Assembly: GCA_042434945.1 (NCBI GenBank) | Contig: CP170191.1 | Coordinates: forward strand, 4,340,001-4,404,000 | Direction of reading: 5' to 3' | From: Escherichia hormaechei_A | GTDB taxonomy: Bacteria; Pseudomonadota; Gammaproteobacteria; Enterobacterales; Enterobacteriaceae | Length of the DNA: 64,000 nucleotides | Shown here: positions 1 through 7,701 of the stretch, one piece after another | How the letters are laid out: each line of letters begins with the position of its first letter | Numbering within the stretch: position 1 is the first letter of the stretch | The notes under the pieces: generated by a model | What the model was told of the DNA's origin: nothing | What the model saw: the letters and a program-made list of their open reading frames with translations, nothing else | Database searches by the model: none | Position numbers and translations under genes: made by a program

Positions 1-2072
1 GCACGTTCTCCTACAACCTCGGAGCGTATCACACCGAGAGCGGCTACGGTGACAGCTGGTCGTCGGGCTATCTGAACGCGAGAAACTGGATCTCAATGGG
101 CGTCGATCATGTGCTGATCGACGGCTCTGGCTACGTCAACGAGAACAGCAGCGATACCCAGATGAACGCGGTTATGTGGGAGCGCGACTATCAGGGGATG
201 CGCTACGCCGCGGGCATGCTGAACGGCTGGGCGATGCAGTCTCTGGCGAGCGTCAGCGGGATTTCCGGCGGTGAAGTCTACGGCGTTTCCATGGGCAACC
301 AGGCCAACTCCCGCAAGCGCGATAACACGCTCTCTCTGACGCCGGTGGTGGTCTATTTTCCCACGGCGGGCGAGGCCCGTATTCGTCGTGACGGGCAGCT
401 TATCGGCATTCAGCGCTTTGACGTCGGCAACCATGAAATTGACACCAGCAGCCTGCCCTACGGGATCTACAGCGTCGAAGTTGAAGTGGTGAGCGGAAGC
501 CGCACCGTGTCGCGCAGCATGTACACCGTAAATAAACCGTTCTCCAGCAACGTGTCGGAAACGCTGCGCTGGCAGATGTGGGGCGGGATGTATAGCCGCG
601 ATAAATCCGTCGTCAATTATAAAAAATACGCGAAACGCAAAAACGAGCAGGATAACACCTACTACTACGATTACGACACCAAACATAAAGACACCATGTC
701 GCTGGTGGGAGCCTCGTTCAGCAAGCGCAGCGGGATGGTCGACTGGAACGCCTCTACCTACATGATGCGGGAACACATCGTCAGCGAGCTGTGGGCCTCC
801 CTGAACCTGACGGGCTATTTCTCGGTGAATACCCAGACCATGGCCGCCTCCGACGGAACGTATCGCGCCAACTATGGGGCGAATCTCAGCCTGCCGTGGC
901 AGATCGGCTCGGTGTGGTACTCCCATGAACAGCTCTCCAGCGGCAAGTTCCTGGATATCTATGAGAGCAAGGGCAACACCTGGGGCGCTTCCTTTAGCCT
1001 GCCGTCATTCGGCCTGCCCTCGGCAGGCAACCTGAGCCTGATGCGTCAGGAAGACGACCTCTATCGCTATAAACGCTATCAGCTGGACTACTCCCAGGGG
1101 TTATACGCCGGTCGCTACGGTACGGCGCGCCTGCGGGTGGGGATGTCGCGCAACAAATACGACGGGTATTACGAAGAGAAAGATCGTTACGTAATGCTCG
1201 ATTTCGCCATACCGCTCGGCAATACCGTGTCGGTTGGCGTTTCCCACAATCGCGATACCGGCACGGCGTTGAACGTCAGCGCCAGCCGCCAGTTTGAGGG
1301 CGATTACCTGAAATCGGCTACCGCCAACGTCTCGAAAGCCTTTAACAGCCGCCAGGATCGCAGCGTAAGCGGCGGCGGCAGCGTGAACTTCGACACGCCG
1401 TGGAACAGCAACATCCTCAGCGTCCAGAGCGGCATGAGTAAAGGCTGGAACTCCACGCTGACCAGTGACGGCAGCGTGGGCTGGTCCAAAGAGGCCATCG
1501 CCGCCGGGAAAGGCACCGAAAGCGCAGGGGTGATTGTCAGTACCGGTCTCAAATCTGATGAAGCGCTGACCCTGAAGCTTAACGGCCGGGCAGAACGCAT
1601 CAAAGGGGATAAAACCTGGCTGTCGCTGCCGGCATACCAGGCTTATGACCTGGAAGTGATGAACAGTGAAACCGGTACGGAAAGCTATGAGATTGGCGCG
1701 AATGCGCGTCGCCATATCACGGTTTATCCGGGTAATACCGTGGTGATGAAGCCGCAGGTGAAGAAAATCGTCACCCTGTTTGGTCGTCTTGTGGATGCAA
1801 ACGGGGCCCCGGTTGGCGCCATGCAGATCAAAAACCACGTCGGGCTGACCCGGACGGAAAACGACGGACGCTTCGTGATCGACGTTGATAAGAACAACCC
1901 TGTCCTGAGTATCGCCACGCCGGACGACAGCGTCTGCGAAGTGCGCCTGGACATCGAGTCTAACCGCGGTGCGCTGTGGCTCGGGGACATCTCCTGCGAC
2001 AAAGGCGATTTTGTCTGGCAGGAAGCAAAAGGAACGCAGGAACGTGACGATGAAAAAGATATTCGCTCTTAA
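1..2072 (+). CDS. ECP-like fimbrial outer-membrane usher, partial (5' end outside window)
   Basis: The frame is open from the left edge (first full codon at base 3), so the N-terminus is missing; about 690 residues are present against roughly 840 in EcpC. The visible part is a beta-strand-rich barrel followed by a C-terminal region of small beta domains (about the last 150 residues) ending in a Cys-containing segment (SVCEVRLD, ISCDKGD). Its partners, an EcpD-like adhesin and a chaperone immediately downstream, place it in the alternate (alpha) chaperone/usher family, where the usher exports and assembles the pilus through the outer membrane. The 3' end overlaps the adhesin gene by 23 bp, which suggests translational coupling. 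The family call rests on recalled similarity to EcpC/Mat fimbriae; a CFA/I-type (CfaC/TcfC) relative is the alternative. Confidence 0.85.
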   Translation, partial: TFSYNLGAYHTESGYGDSWSSGYLNARNWISMGVDHVLIDGSGYVNENSSDTQMNAVMWERDYQGMRYAAGMLNGWAMQSLASVSGISGGEVYGVSMGNQANSRKRDNTLSLTPVVVYFPTAGEARIRRDGQLIGIQRFDVGNHEIDTSSLPYGIYSVEVEVVSGSRTVSRSMYTVNKPFSSNVSETLRWQMWGGMYSRDKSVVNYKKYAKRKNEQDNTYYYDYDTKHKDTMSLVGASFSKRSGMVDWNASTYMMREHIVSELWASLNLTGYFSVNTQTMAASDGTYRANYGANLSLPWQIGSVWYSHEQLSSGKFLDIYESKGNTWGASFSLPSFGLPSAGNLSLMRQEDDLYRYKRYQLDYSQGLYAGRYGTARLRVGMSRNKYDGYYEEKDRYVMLDFAIPLGNTVSVGVSHNRDTGTALNVSASRQFEGDYLKSATANVSKAFNSRQDRSVSGGGSVNFDTPWNSNILSVQSGMSKGWNSTLTSDGSVGWSKEAIAAGKGTESAGVIVSTGLKSDEALTLKLNGRAERIKGDKTWLSLPAYQAYDLEVMNSETGTESYEIGANARRHITVYPGNTVVMKPQVKKIVTLFGRLVDANGAPVGAMQIKNHVGLTRTENDGRFVIDVDKNNPVLSIATPDDSVCEVRLDIESNRGALWLGDISCDKGDFVWQEAKGTQERDDEKDIRS

Positions 2073-3648
2073 TTTACTGCTGATGAGCGCGGCGGCCCAG
2101 GCGCAGGAGCTGCCCTATTTAGCCATTAATAACCCGGACAATAACGGTACGGGAAACAGCGCGGGGCTGTTTAGTCTGAACAGCACGTCGACCGCGTTTT
2201 TACACGGTTCGCGCGAGTGGCCGACCCTGAGTGCGAAAACGAATAACGGTATCGCCACTTACATCCCGGACAACAGCTACAGCGGTCCGGCAGGCAGCGC
2301 GCTGACCATCGACTTTTCGGTGACCGGTTCCAGCGCCTCTCCGTTCTTCAAAGGGACGGCGTGTTCCTCGTCCTGCGGCAACACGGGGTACACCCCGACG
2401 ACCAGCTATACCGACACGTCGATGGTGGTTAAGCCGCCGGTGATGGAGCCCGGCACGTCATACGGGCGCTGGGTACTGGGCGATCCGTTCTTTAACTATC
2501 TGCTCAACGCCGCGCCAGGGGATGAAGTGACCATCACCTCCACGCCGCAAATCAGCTCTATCAACAAAGTGACCACCACCAATACGCTTCACAAGGTGGG
2601 CACGCTGACCATGACCAACGCCAGTGCGCTTAACCTGGGGATTGATCCGATCAGCGGTGAGGTGACGATTGTCGATGGATCAACGGGGGCCACCTGCACC
2701 AAATACACCCGCAACACGGTCTCTGGCGTCCTGTGCGACCTGCTCGAATACACGTTTGTTGGGGAGGATATCTCCGGTTACAACGGGGGGCTGGCGCTCA
2801 CCTCTTCCCGCGTCAACAGCGTGCTGCAATCGCACATGAGCGGCGGCACCGGGCTTGCCGCCGAGCTGACCTTCGATGAAAACACCTGGTACAGTATCTC
2901 CGGCGGTATCCTGAGCGATACGCGTGTCCTGGCGAACACCTTCCTTGCAGCGCCGCAGAAAAACGGCGGCAAAGCGTCCCTTAAAATCTTTTTGCCGAAA
3001 GCGTTAATTCTGAGCGTGGCGCAGGCGGGGGACGGCAGCAACATTGGCAATATCGTCAGCCTGTGTCTGACGCCCGGCAACAGCTCACTGGCGGCGGATT
3101 TCTGCTTCCAGCCGGGGGGCGGCCTGGTGATTAACCCTATCGAGCCCGGGCTGGAGATTGTGCCAGACAACCCGGATTACACCCTCGATCCTGACGGTCT
3201 GGGCGGCTCCGGGAAAGGCATTATCGGCGAAGCGCCCATTGAGATCCCCTACACCATCACCTACAGCGGGGCGCAAAAAGATGCGGCGATTGCGGTCACG
3301 GTAAAAGTCACCGGGCCTACCCAAAGCCTGAATGGGGTGGACTACTGCGCCTTTAGCGGCAACGGCTTCACGGTTCCCATTCCGGGCAACGTGCTGGTGG
3401 GGAAAAGCCAGACGCTGATGGCGCACAACTGTAAAGGCGAAGTACTGTCGATCCCGGCACCGGCCACCCATGCGGAAGAGTGGGACAAAATGAGTTCCGG
3501 CGTGACCGATATGTGGCTCTGGAAAACACCGCTGGTCCTCCAGTTCGTTATGGATAATCCGGTATCGAAAACCACATATGACGGAAATAGCTGGTTTGGC
3601 GAAGTGACCGCGCAGGGAAGAATAGATGTTAGCGCATCCTGGAATTAA
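2050..3648 (+). CDS. EcpD-like fimbrial tip adhesin
   Basis: A secreted protein of 532 residues. I chose the ATG at 2050 because it is preceded by AGGAA and opens a classical signal peptide (MKKIFALNLLLMSAAAQA) cut near residue 18; an upstream in-frame start at 1969 would add 27 residues that do not look like a signal sequence. The C-terminal third resembles EcpD, including a segment VTVKVTGP followed by YCAFSG and a final NSWFGEVTAQG with a beta-strand terminus typical of pilus subunits. EcpD tips the E. coli common pilus and is its polymerising adhesin. The gene sits between the usher and a chaperone, as in ecpC-ecpD-ecpE. Binding specificity cannot be read from the sequence. Confidence 0.8.
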   Translation: MKKIFALNLLLMSAAAQAQELPYLAINNPDNNGTGNSAGLFSLNSTSTAFLHGSREWPTLSAKTNNGIATYIPDNSYSGPAGSALTIDFSVTGSSASPFFKGTACSSSCGNTGYTPTTSYTDTSMVVKPPVMEPGTSYGRWVLGDPFFNYLLNAAPGDEVTITSTPQISSINKVTTTNTLHKVGTLTMTNASALNLGIDPISGEVTIVDGSTGATCTKYTRNTVSGVLCDLLEYTFVGEDISGYNGGLALTSSRVNSVLQSHMSGGTGLAAELTFDENTWYSISGGILSDTRVLANTFLAAPQKNGGKASLKIFLPKALILSVAQAGDGSNIGNIVSLCLTPGNSSLAADFCFQPGGGLVINPIEPGLEIVPDNPDYTLDPDGLGGSGKGIIGEAPIEIPYTITYSGAQKDAAIAVTVKVTGPTQSLNGVDYCAFSGNGFTVPIPGNVLVGKSQTLMAHNCKGEVLSIPAPATHAEEWDKMSSGVTDMWLWKTPLVLQFVMDNPVSKTTYDGNSWFGEVTAQGRIDVSASWN

Positions 3649-3654
3649 TCAACC

Positions 3655-4308
3655 ATGACTGGAAAATTCCTGGCTATTTTTGCAATAAATTGCTTCATTT
3701 CCACAGGGGCAAATGCTTTAATTATCGAAAGTCTGAATATTGATTTTCTTCCCGAAAGAGAAGTTGTTTTTCAGCCGATAAAAAACGATACCAGCGAGCG
3801 TCAGAATTATACCGTTTCGCTTATTCAGGTAGACGTTCCTAAAGAGAAGGGAAAAGAAACCGAAATAAAAGATGGCGAAGTCATGTATTCGCCTAAGCAA
3901 TTAACGCTGGGGAGCGGTGAACGCGCGGGTTTTAAATTTTATTATACCGGCCCGCATGACAACAAAGAGCGATACTATCGCGTAAAATTCACCGAGACGC
4001 CGCTCCAGGCAAAGGTTATCACGCGCAAAGGCCAGCGCATCCAGTCGGATGTGGTGGTCTCGCTTGAGGCAATTTTGATTGTCCGTCCATGGACACGACA
4101 TTTTGATTATGCGTTTAGCAACGGGGTGGTGAGTAATACCGGGAATACCTATTTTAAATATGTTTCCTCGGTCGGGTGCAGTACGCAATACAACAATTCA
4201 AAATATATTCCGCCGGGGCAACGGCTGGAAATAGATAATGCCGGGCAGGCTGCAAGGCGGATGATTATTTATGGCAATAAAATCATTCCGCTTACCACCT
4301 GCCCGTAG
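3655..4308 (+). CDS. ECP-like periplasmic fimbrial chaperone (EcpE/EcpB type)
   Basis: 217 residues with an N-terminal signal peptide (MTGKFLAIFAINCFISTGANA) followed by an immunoglobulin-like chaperone fold: the strand FLPEREVVFQPIKND, the YSPKQLTLGSGERAGFKFYY segment typical of the first domain, and YYRVKFTETP. It follows the adhesin gene by 6 bp and closes the fimbrial operon. Chaperones of this family bind subunits in the periplasm and deliver them to the usher. Base composition drops at the 5' end compared with the adhesin gene. Two Cys in the second domain (GCSTQ, TTCP) could form a disulfide. Confidence 0.8.
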   Translation: MTGKFLAIFAINCFISTGANALIIESLNIDFLPEREVVFQPIKNDTSERQNYTVSLIQVDVPKEKGKETEIKDGEVMYSPKQLTLGSGERAGFKFYYTGPHDNKERYYRVKFTETPLQAKVITRKGQRIQSDVVVSLEAILIVRPWTRHFDYAFSNGVVSNTGNTYFKYVSSVGCSTQYNNSKYIPPGQRLEIDNAGQAARRMIIYGNKIIPLTTCP

Positions 4309-4339
4309 CAACCGCTTTCCTTCATAAAAGGAAATTAGC

Positions 4340-4358
4340 CTTTAGCATCATGCTAAAG
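4340..4358. promoter_or_regulatory. Inverted repeat upstream of the peptide genes
   Basis: Two perfect 8-bp arms (CTTTAGCA and TGCTAAAG) separated by TCA lie between the chaperone stop and the first peptide start. No T-run follows, so it is not an obvious terminator; it could be an operator or an mRNA 5' stem about 24 bp upstream of the start codon. The SD AGGAG at 4371-4375 stays outside it. Confidence 0.4.
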
Positions 4359-4381
4359 ATCCATCACTACAGGAGATAAAA

Positions 4382-4576
4382 ATGAAAGCGATTTCATTCG
4401 TAGAAGCGAAAGACATTATCGGTGGCGCGTTAAACCCGTTCGCTGGTCTGGTTAAAGGTGCACAGCTGGGTTACGACACCGGCGCAAGCATCATGGGCAT
4501 GGTTGGCGGTGTGGTTGGCGGAATTCTGGGTGGCGCAATGGGCTTCCTGGGTGCGCTGGTTGGTAGCTACAACTAA
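4382..4576 (+). CDS. Glycine-zipper peptide with double-glycine leader (bacteriocin-like, peptide 1)
   Basis: 64 residues. The first 15 (MKAISFVEAKDIIGG) look like a double-glycine leader of the kind cut by C39 peptidases. That would release a 49-residue core beginning ALNPFAG and ending in a hydrophobic GxxxG-rich tail (GMVGGVVGGILGGAMGF), followed by SYN. There is no Cys and no modification enzyme nearby. An AGGAG SD lies 6 bases before the ATG. It is followed 23 bp later by a paralogous peptide, and a C39-ABC exporter and HlyD-type adaptor are just downstream. The core shares PFA, GA and GY(D/N)xG positions with peptide 2. The likely role is a secreted class II microcin or two-peptide bacteriocin; a surface or aggregation factor is the alternative. 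No activity can be inferred from sequence alone. Confidence 0.75.
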   Translation: MKAISFVEAKDIIGGALNPFAGLVKGAQLGYDTGASIMGMVGGVVGGILGGAMGFLGALVGSYN

Positions 4577-4599
4577 TTCACGTTAACAGGAAAAGACTC

Positions 4600-4785
4600 A
4601 TGCAAGTTATCGATTTCAAAAAAGCACAGGCCATCATCGGTGGTTGGGATCCGTTTGCTGCCGCTATTCAGGGCGCAAGCGCGGGCTATAACGCGGGCAG
4701 CCAGATGTTAGGCGCGCTGGGCGGCACCATCGGCGGCGTGTTCGGCCTGGTGGGCGGCTTCATCGGCGGTTTCTTCAGCGCCTAA
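4600..4785 (+). CDS. Glycine-zipper peptide with double-glycine leader (bacteriocin-like, peptide 2)
   Basis: 61 residues, paralogous to the preceding peptide. The leader MQVIDFKKAQAIIGG (15 residues) keeps the same spacing and IIGG end. The predicted 46-residue core begins WDPFAAAIQGA and ends in a glycine-zipper tail (GALGGTIGGVFGLVGGFIGG). An SD (CAGGAAA) lies 6-12 bases upstream. A strong terminator follows at once, so the two peptides form a short high-level unit and the exporter genes are reached by readthrough or another promoter. Paired glycine-zipper peptides with one C39 exporter are the arrangement of class IIb bacteriocins and of Caulobacter CdzC/CdzD (known families); whether these two act together is inference. 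No small immunity gene is visible beside them. Confidence 0.75.
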   Translation: MQVIDFKKAQAIIGGWDPFAAAIQGASAGYNAGSQMLGALGGTIGGVFGLVGGFIGGFFSA

Positions 4786-4805
4786 GCGAGAAGCACGTTG
4801 TACGC

Positions 4806-4837
4806 ATGGCCCGCATTGCCGGGCCATTTTTTTATTT
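4806..4837 (+). terminator. Rho-independent terminator/attenuator between peptide and exporter genes
   Basis: Perfect 8-bp stem ATGGCCCG/CGGGCCAT (4806-4813 and 4820-4827) with loop CATTGC, running into a T-rich tract. It lies 15 bp before the exporter ATG at 4853, so it probably limits exporter expression relative to the peptides. Confidence 0.85.
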
Positions 4838-4852
4838 CAGCCACGGATCATT

Positions 4853-6949
4853 ATGTTTTCGCTCTTTCAGTATAAAAAACAGGGTAAGACCCCTGTTATT
4901 CGCCAGCATGAATTTACCGAATGTGGACTGGCCTGCCTGGCGATGGTGTTGGGGCACTACGACCACCATGTCTCCGTCAGCCAGCTGCGCCGGGAGATTT
5001 CCGTTTCCGCCGATGCGGGAACCTCAATGGCGGAATTGATGACCCTTGCCAGTGATAAAAATATGTCTGGCCGGGTGCTTAAAGGCGAAATCACTGAAAT
5101 AGAAACGTCTGAGCTGCCGCTCATCGCCTTCTGGCGCGGCAACCATTTCGTGGTCATCGTGAAGATCGACAGCCGCAGCGTGACCGTTCACGACCCCGCC
5201 AGCGGCGTGCGTCGTTACCGTCTGAAAGAGGCGGAAAAACTCTTTTCCGGCTATGTTCTTGAGCTTAAGCCCACGCCGTGCTTCAAAAAGAAATCCCCGG
5301 ATGAAAAGCTCACGCTTGGCCGGTTAGCCAATAAATCCCCGAGCCTGTTCCAGCGCCAGCTGCTGCTGTTTGTGCTCTGTATTTTTACCCTCATCACCAT
5401 GCTGGCAAGCCCCACCTATGTGCAGCTGATTATGGATGAGGCCATTTCCCGCAGCGACAGCGATCTGGTGATCCTGCTCACCGCGATCTTCGCTATCGTC
5501 TTTATCTTTGAAGTCATCGGTAAATTCCTCAAGCAGCTGCTTGAGATCCTGATGCGTAACATTGCCTATGACGATTTAAGCCAGTCCGTGCGCCACTACA
5601 TGCTGCGCACCCAGACCAGCTGGTTCCGCTCGCGCCCGCCGGGCATCGTGCTGGCCATTGAAAAATCGCTCCACGCCTGCGCGGAGTTCATCAGCAATGG
5701 TTACGTGCAAATTCTCTTTTCCAGCCTGATCGCCGTCACCAGCCTGCTGTTTATGCTGCTGTATAACGTCAAAATTGCGCTGCTGACGATGCTGCTGATG
5801 GGCGTGTTTTTCCTGATCCGCTTTTCGCTGATCGGCCCCTATCAACGCGCGGTGGATGACTCCATCGAGCGCACCGCCCAGTATGAATCCCTGCTGGTGG
5901 AGACGCAGAAAGGGATCATTACGCTCAAAGCGAACAATATGGAGCAGGCCCGGGATGCGGTGATGGATAAATCCCAGCGCGAACACATCGCCGGGCTGAT
6001 GCGTAAAGAGCGGCTGCTGGCCCGCTTTGACGTGGCTTCGCTGTTGGTGATCAATGCCGAGCAGCTGCTGGTGGTCTGCTTTGGCGCGTGGCTGATCCTG
6101 GAAGGGCAGATGAGCATCGGGATGCTTTACGCCTATATCAGCTATAAGCGCTATTTTTCCGATGCCATGGTGCAGGTGGCGCAGAAGCTGCTGGACAAAA
6201 ATGCCCTCAAGGGGCCGCTGGATCGCGTGGGCGACCTGCTGTTTGCCCCCTCTGAAACCAGCCAGTTTGGGAAGCGGATTGTCACCTCGCCGGTCTGTCT
6301 GCAATTTGAGGATGTCTCATTTGCCTATCCTGGCCGGGAGGCCACGCTACAGCATATCAATATGACCCTGAAGCAGGGCGAAGAAGCGGTGATTGTGGGC
6401 CAGAGCGGGTCGGGAAAAACCACGCTGCTGCGTCTGATCTCCGGCATGCTGCTGTCATCGTCTGGCACGCTGCGGATCAATAAGATCCCCATTGAGGAGT
6501 GCGATCTTTCCTCGCTGCGTCAGCACATCCGCATTGTCCATGCGGACGATATTCTCTTCACCGGCTCGATTCTGGACAACATCGCCTGCTTTGACAGCGC
6601 ACCGGATAAAGAGCAGGTCATTGCCGCGTGTCGGCTGGCGGAGGTGGACCACGTCGTCGCCAGGCTGCCGCACGGCTACGAAACGGAGATGCTGCCGGGG
6701 AACACCTTTTTCTCTGCCGGGGAGATGCAGCGTCTGGTTCTGGCGCGCGCCCTGTACAGCCAGCCTAAGCTTCTGCTCTGTGACGAAGTGACGGCGAACC
6801 TGGATAAAACGACCGCGCAGAAAGTGCTGGCGAACCTGCGTAGCCTGGGGATTGGCCTGGTGTTTGTTACCCACTCGCCGGACGTGGTGGGCTGTCAGGG
6901 GCGTCTCTATACCATGGAAAATGGCACCCTGCGGGAGAATGAGCAATGA
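4853..6949 (+). CDS. Peptidase-containing ABC exporter (C39 family, bacteriocin/microcin type)
   Basis: 698 residues. An N-terminal C39 cysteine-peptidase domain (about 1-130) has the catalytic trio visible: Cys24 (TECGLACLAM), His98 (GNHFVVIV) and Asp114 (VHDPASG). A membrane domain with hydrophobic segments between about 165 and 430 follows, then an ABC ATPase domain (about 480-698) with Walker A GQSGSGKTT and Walker B LLLCDEVTANLD. The signature loop is atypical, FSAGEMQR instead of LSGGQ. Such transporters cut double-glycine leaders and export the core peptide across the inner membrane together with an HlyD-type adaptor and TolC (family knowledge). Position directly after two double-glycine peptides makes them the obvious substrates. 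The last codon overlaps the next gene by 4 bp (ATGA). Confidence 0.93.
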   Translation: MFSLFQYKKQGKTPVIRQHEFTECGLACLAMVLGHYDHHVSVSQLRREISVSADAGTSMAELMTLASDKNMSGRVLKGEITEIETSELPLIAFWRGNHFVVIVKIDSRSVTVHDPASGVRRYRLKEAEKLFSGYVLELKPTPCFKKKSPDEKLTLGRLANKSPSLFQRQLLLFVLCIFTLITMLASPTYVQLIMDEAISRSDSDLVILLTAIFAIVFIFEVIGKFLKQLLEILMRNIAYDDLSQSVRHYMLRTQTSWFRSRPPGIVLAIEKSLHACAEFISNGYVQILFSSLIAVTSLLFMLLYNVKIALLTMLLMGVFFLIRFSLIGPYQRAVDDSIERTAQYESLLVETQKGIITLKANNMEQARDAVMDKSQREHIAGLMRKERLLARFDVASLLVINAEQLLVVCFGAWLILEGQMSIGMLYAYISYKRYFSDAMVQVAQKLLDKNALKGPLDRVGDLLFAPSETSQFGKRIVTSPVCLQFEDVSFAYPGREATLQHINMTLKQGEEAVIVGQSGSGKTTLLRLISGMLLSSSGTLRINKIPIEECDLSSLRQHIRIVHADDILFTGSILDNIACFDSAPDKEQVIAACRLAEVDHVVARLPHGYETEMLPGNTFFSAGEMQRLVLARALYSQPKLLLCDEVTANLDKTTAQKVLANLRSLGIGLVFVTHSPDVVGCQGRLYTMENGTLRENEQ

Positions 6950-7695
6950 TGTTTCTGCCGCGTCTCTATGCGCGCCTCTGCGCGCGCCAGGCCGGGCGCA
7001 CGCTGCTGGCAAACCGGATCACGCAAAACTACAGCCAGTTTATGCGCTGCCCGGAGGCCGATGTCCCGGCTGATTTTCTGCATCAGAACGCCCATGAGCT
7101 GAGCGGGTTTAACTTCGTGGAGCAGATCTTCCCGCCCGCGCTTTGGGCGCGCAACGTCCGCTTCGATCTGCACGCGTACGTGGCGCAGTGGACGCAGGAG
7201 CAGGCGTTTTACAGTTCATCTCGCACCCTGCTTCTGGGAATGCGCTGGGCGGGCTTTGGTCTGATCGTGGATGCGCTGCTCGCCACCGCGCCAGCCGATG
7301 TGCGCTTTCAGTTTATTACCCGTCACCCTGCGCTGCATAAGCTGATGGCCGCGCACGAAGGCCGACGCGCCAGCTCGTTTTTCGCCCCTCACCGCCTGGT
7401 GACGGTGCTGCTGATGGACGAACGCCTGCCGGATGCGCCGCTGTTCTCCACCCAGGCTGGGGATCAAAAGGCGTGGTTAACGGATGTCTCAACGCGGTTT
7501 TTATCGCGCTATGGCTACAGCGTCCGAACGCTGCTGCCGATCTGTTCGCTGCACGCGGCGGAGTTTGGGCTGGAGAGTCAGGCGTATGCGCCAGAGGATT
7601 ACCGTCAGGCCGCCGCCGACACGCTGAACGCGCTGCGTAAAACCCCCACGCTCTGGAGTGCATGGGACGATCTTTCAGTGATTTATCATGGATGA
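6946..7695 (+). CDS. Unrecognised protein inside the peptide-export operon
   Basis: 249 residues, translationally coupled to the exporter (ATGA overlap; a second in-frame ATG follows at 6949) and ending 6 bp before the HlyD-type gene. I do not recognise a domain. No signal peptide or convincing membrane helix is seen; the most hydrophobic stretch (LLLGMRWAGFGLIVDALLA) is interrupted by Arg and Asp. The N-terminus is basic (about seven Arg in the first 25 residues), the rest is globular-looking with several His and Trp. Its position suggests an accessory role in peptide maturation, export or self-protection; immunity proteins are usually smaller and membrane-bound, so this is only a candidate. 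Confidence 0.8.
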   Translation: MMFLPRLYARLCARQAGRTLLANRITQNYSQFMRCPEADVPADFLHQNAHELSGFNFVEQIFPPALWARNVRFDLHAYVAQWTQEQAFYSSSRTLLLGMRWAGFGLIVDALLATAPADVRFQFITRHPALHKLMAAHEGRRASSFFAPHRLVTVLLMDERLPDAPLFSTQAGDQKAWLTDVSTRFLSRYGYSVRTLLPICSLHAAEFGLESQAYAPEDYRQAAADTLNALRKTPTLWSAWDDLSVIYHG

Positions 7696-7701
7696 CATAT
7701 C

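Noticed and set aside
93..926. Long open frame on the minus strand opposite the usher gene
   Set aside because: It is the antisense of a G+C-rich, clearly coding usher gene; composition is His/Arg/Val-rich without any domain.
4806..5039. 77-codon frame overlapping the terminator and exporter start
   Set aside because: It starts inside the terminator hairpin and runs in another frame of the well-supported exporter gene.
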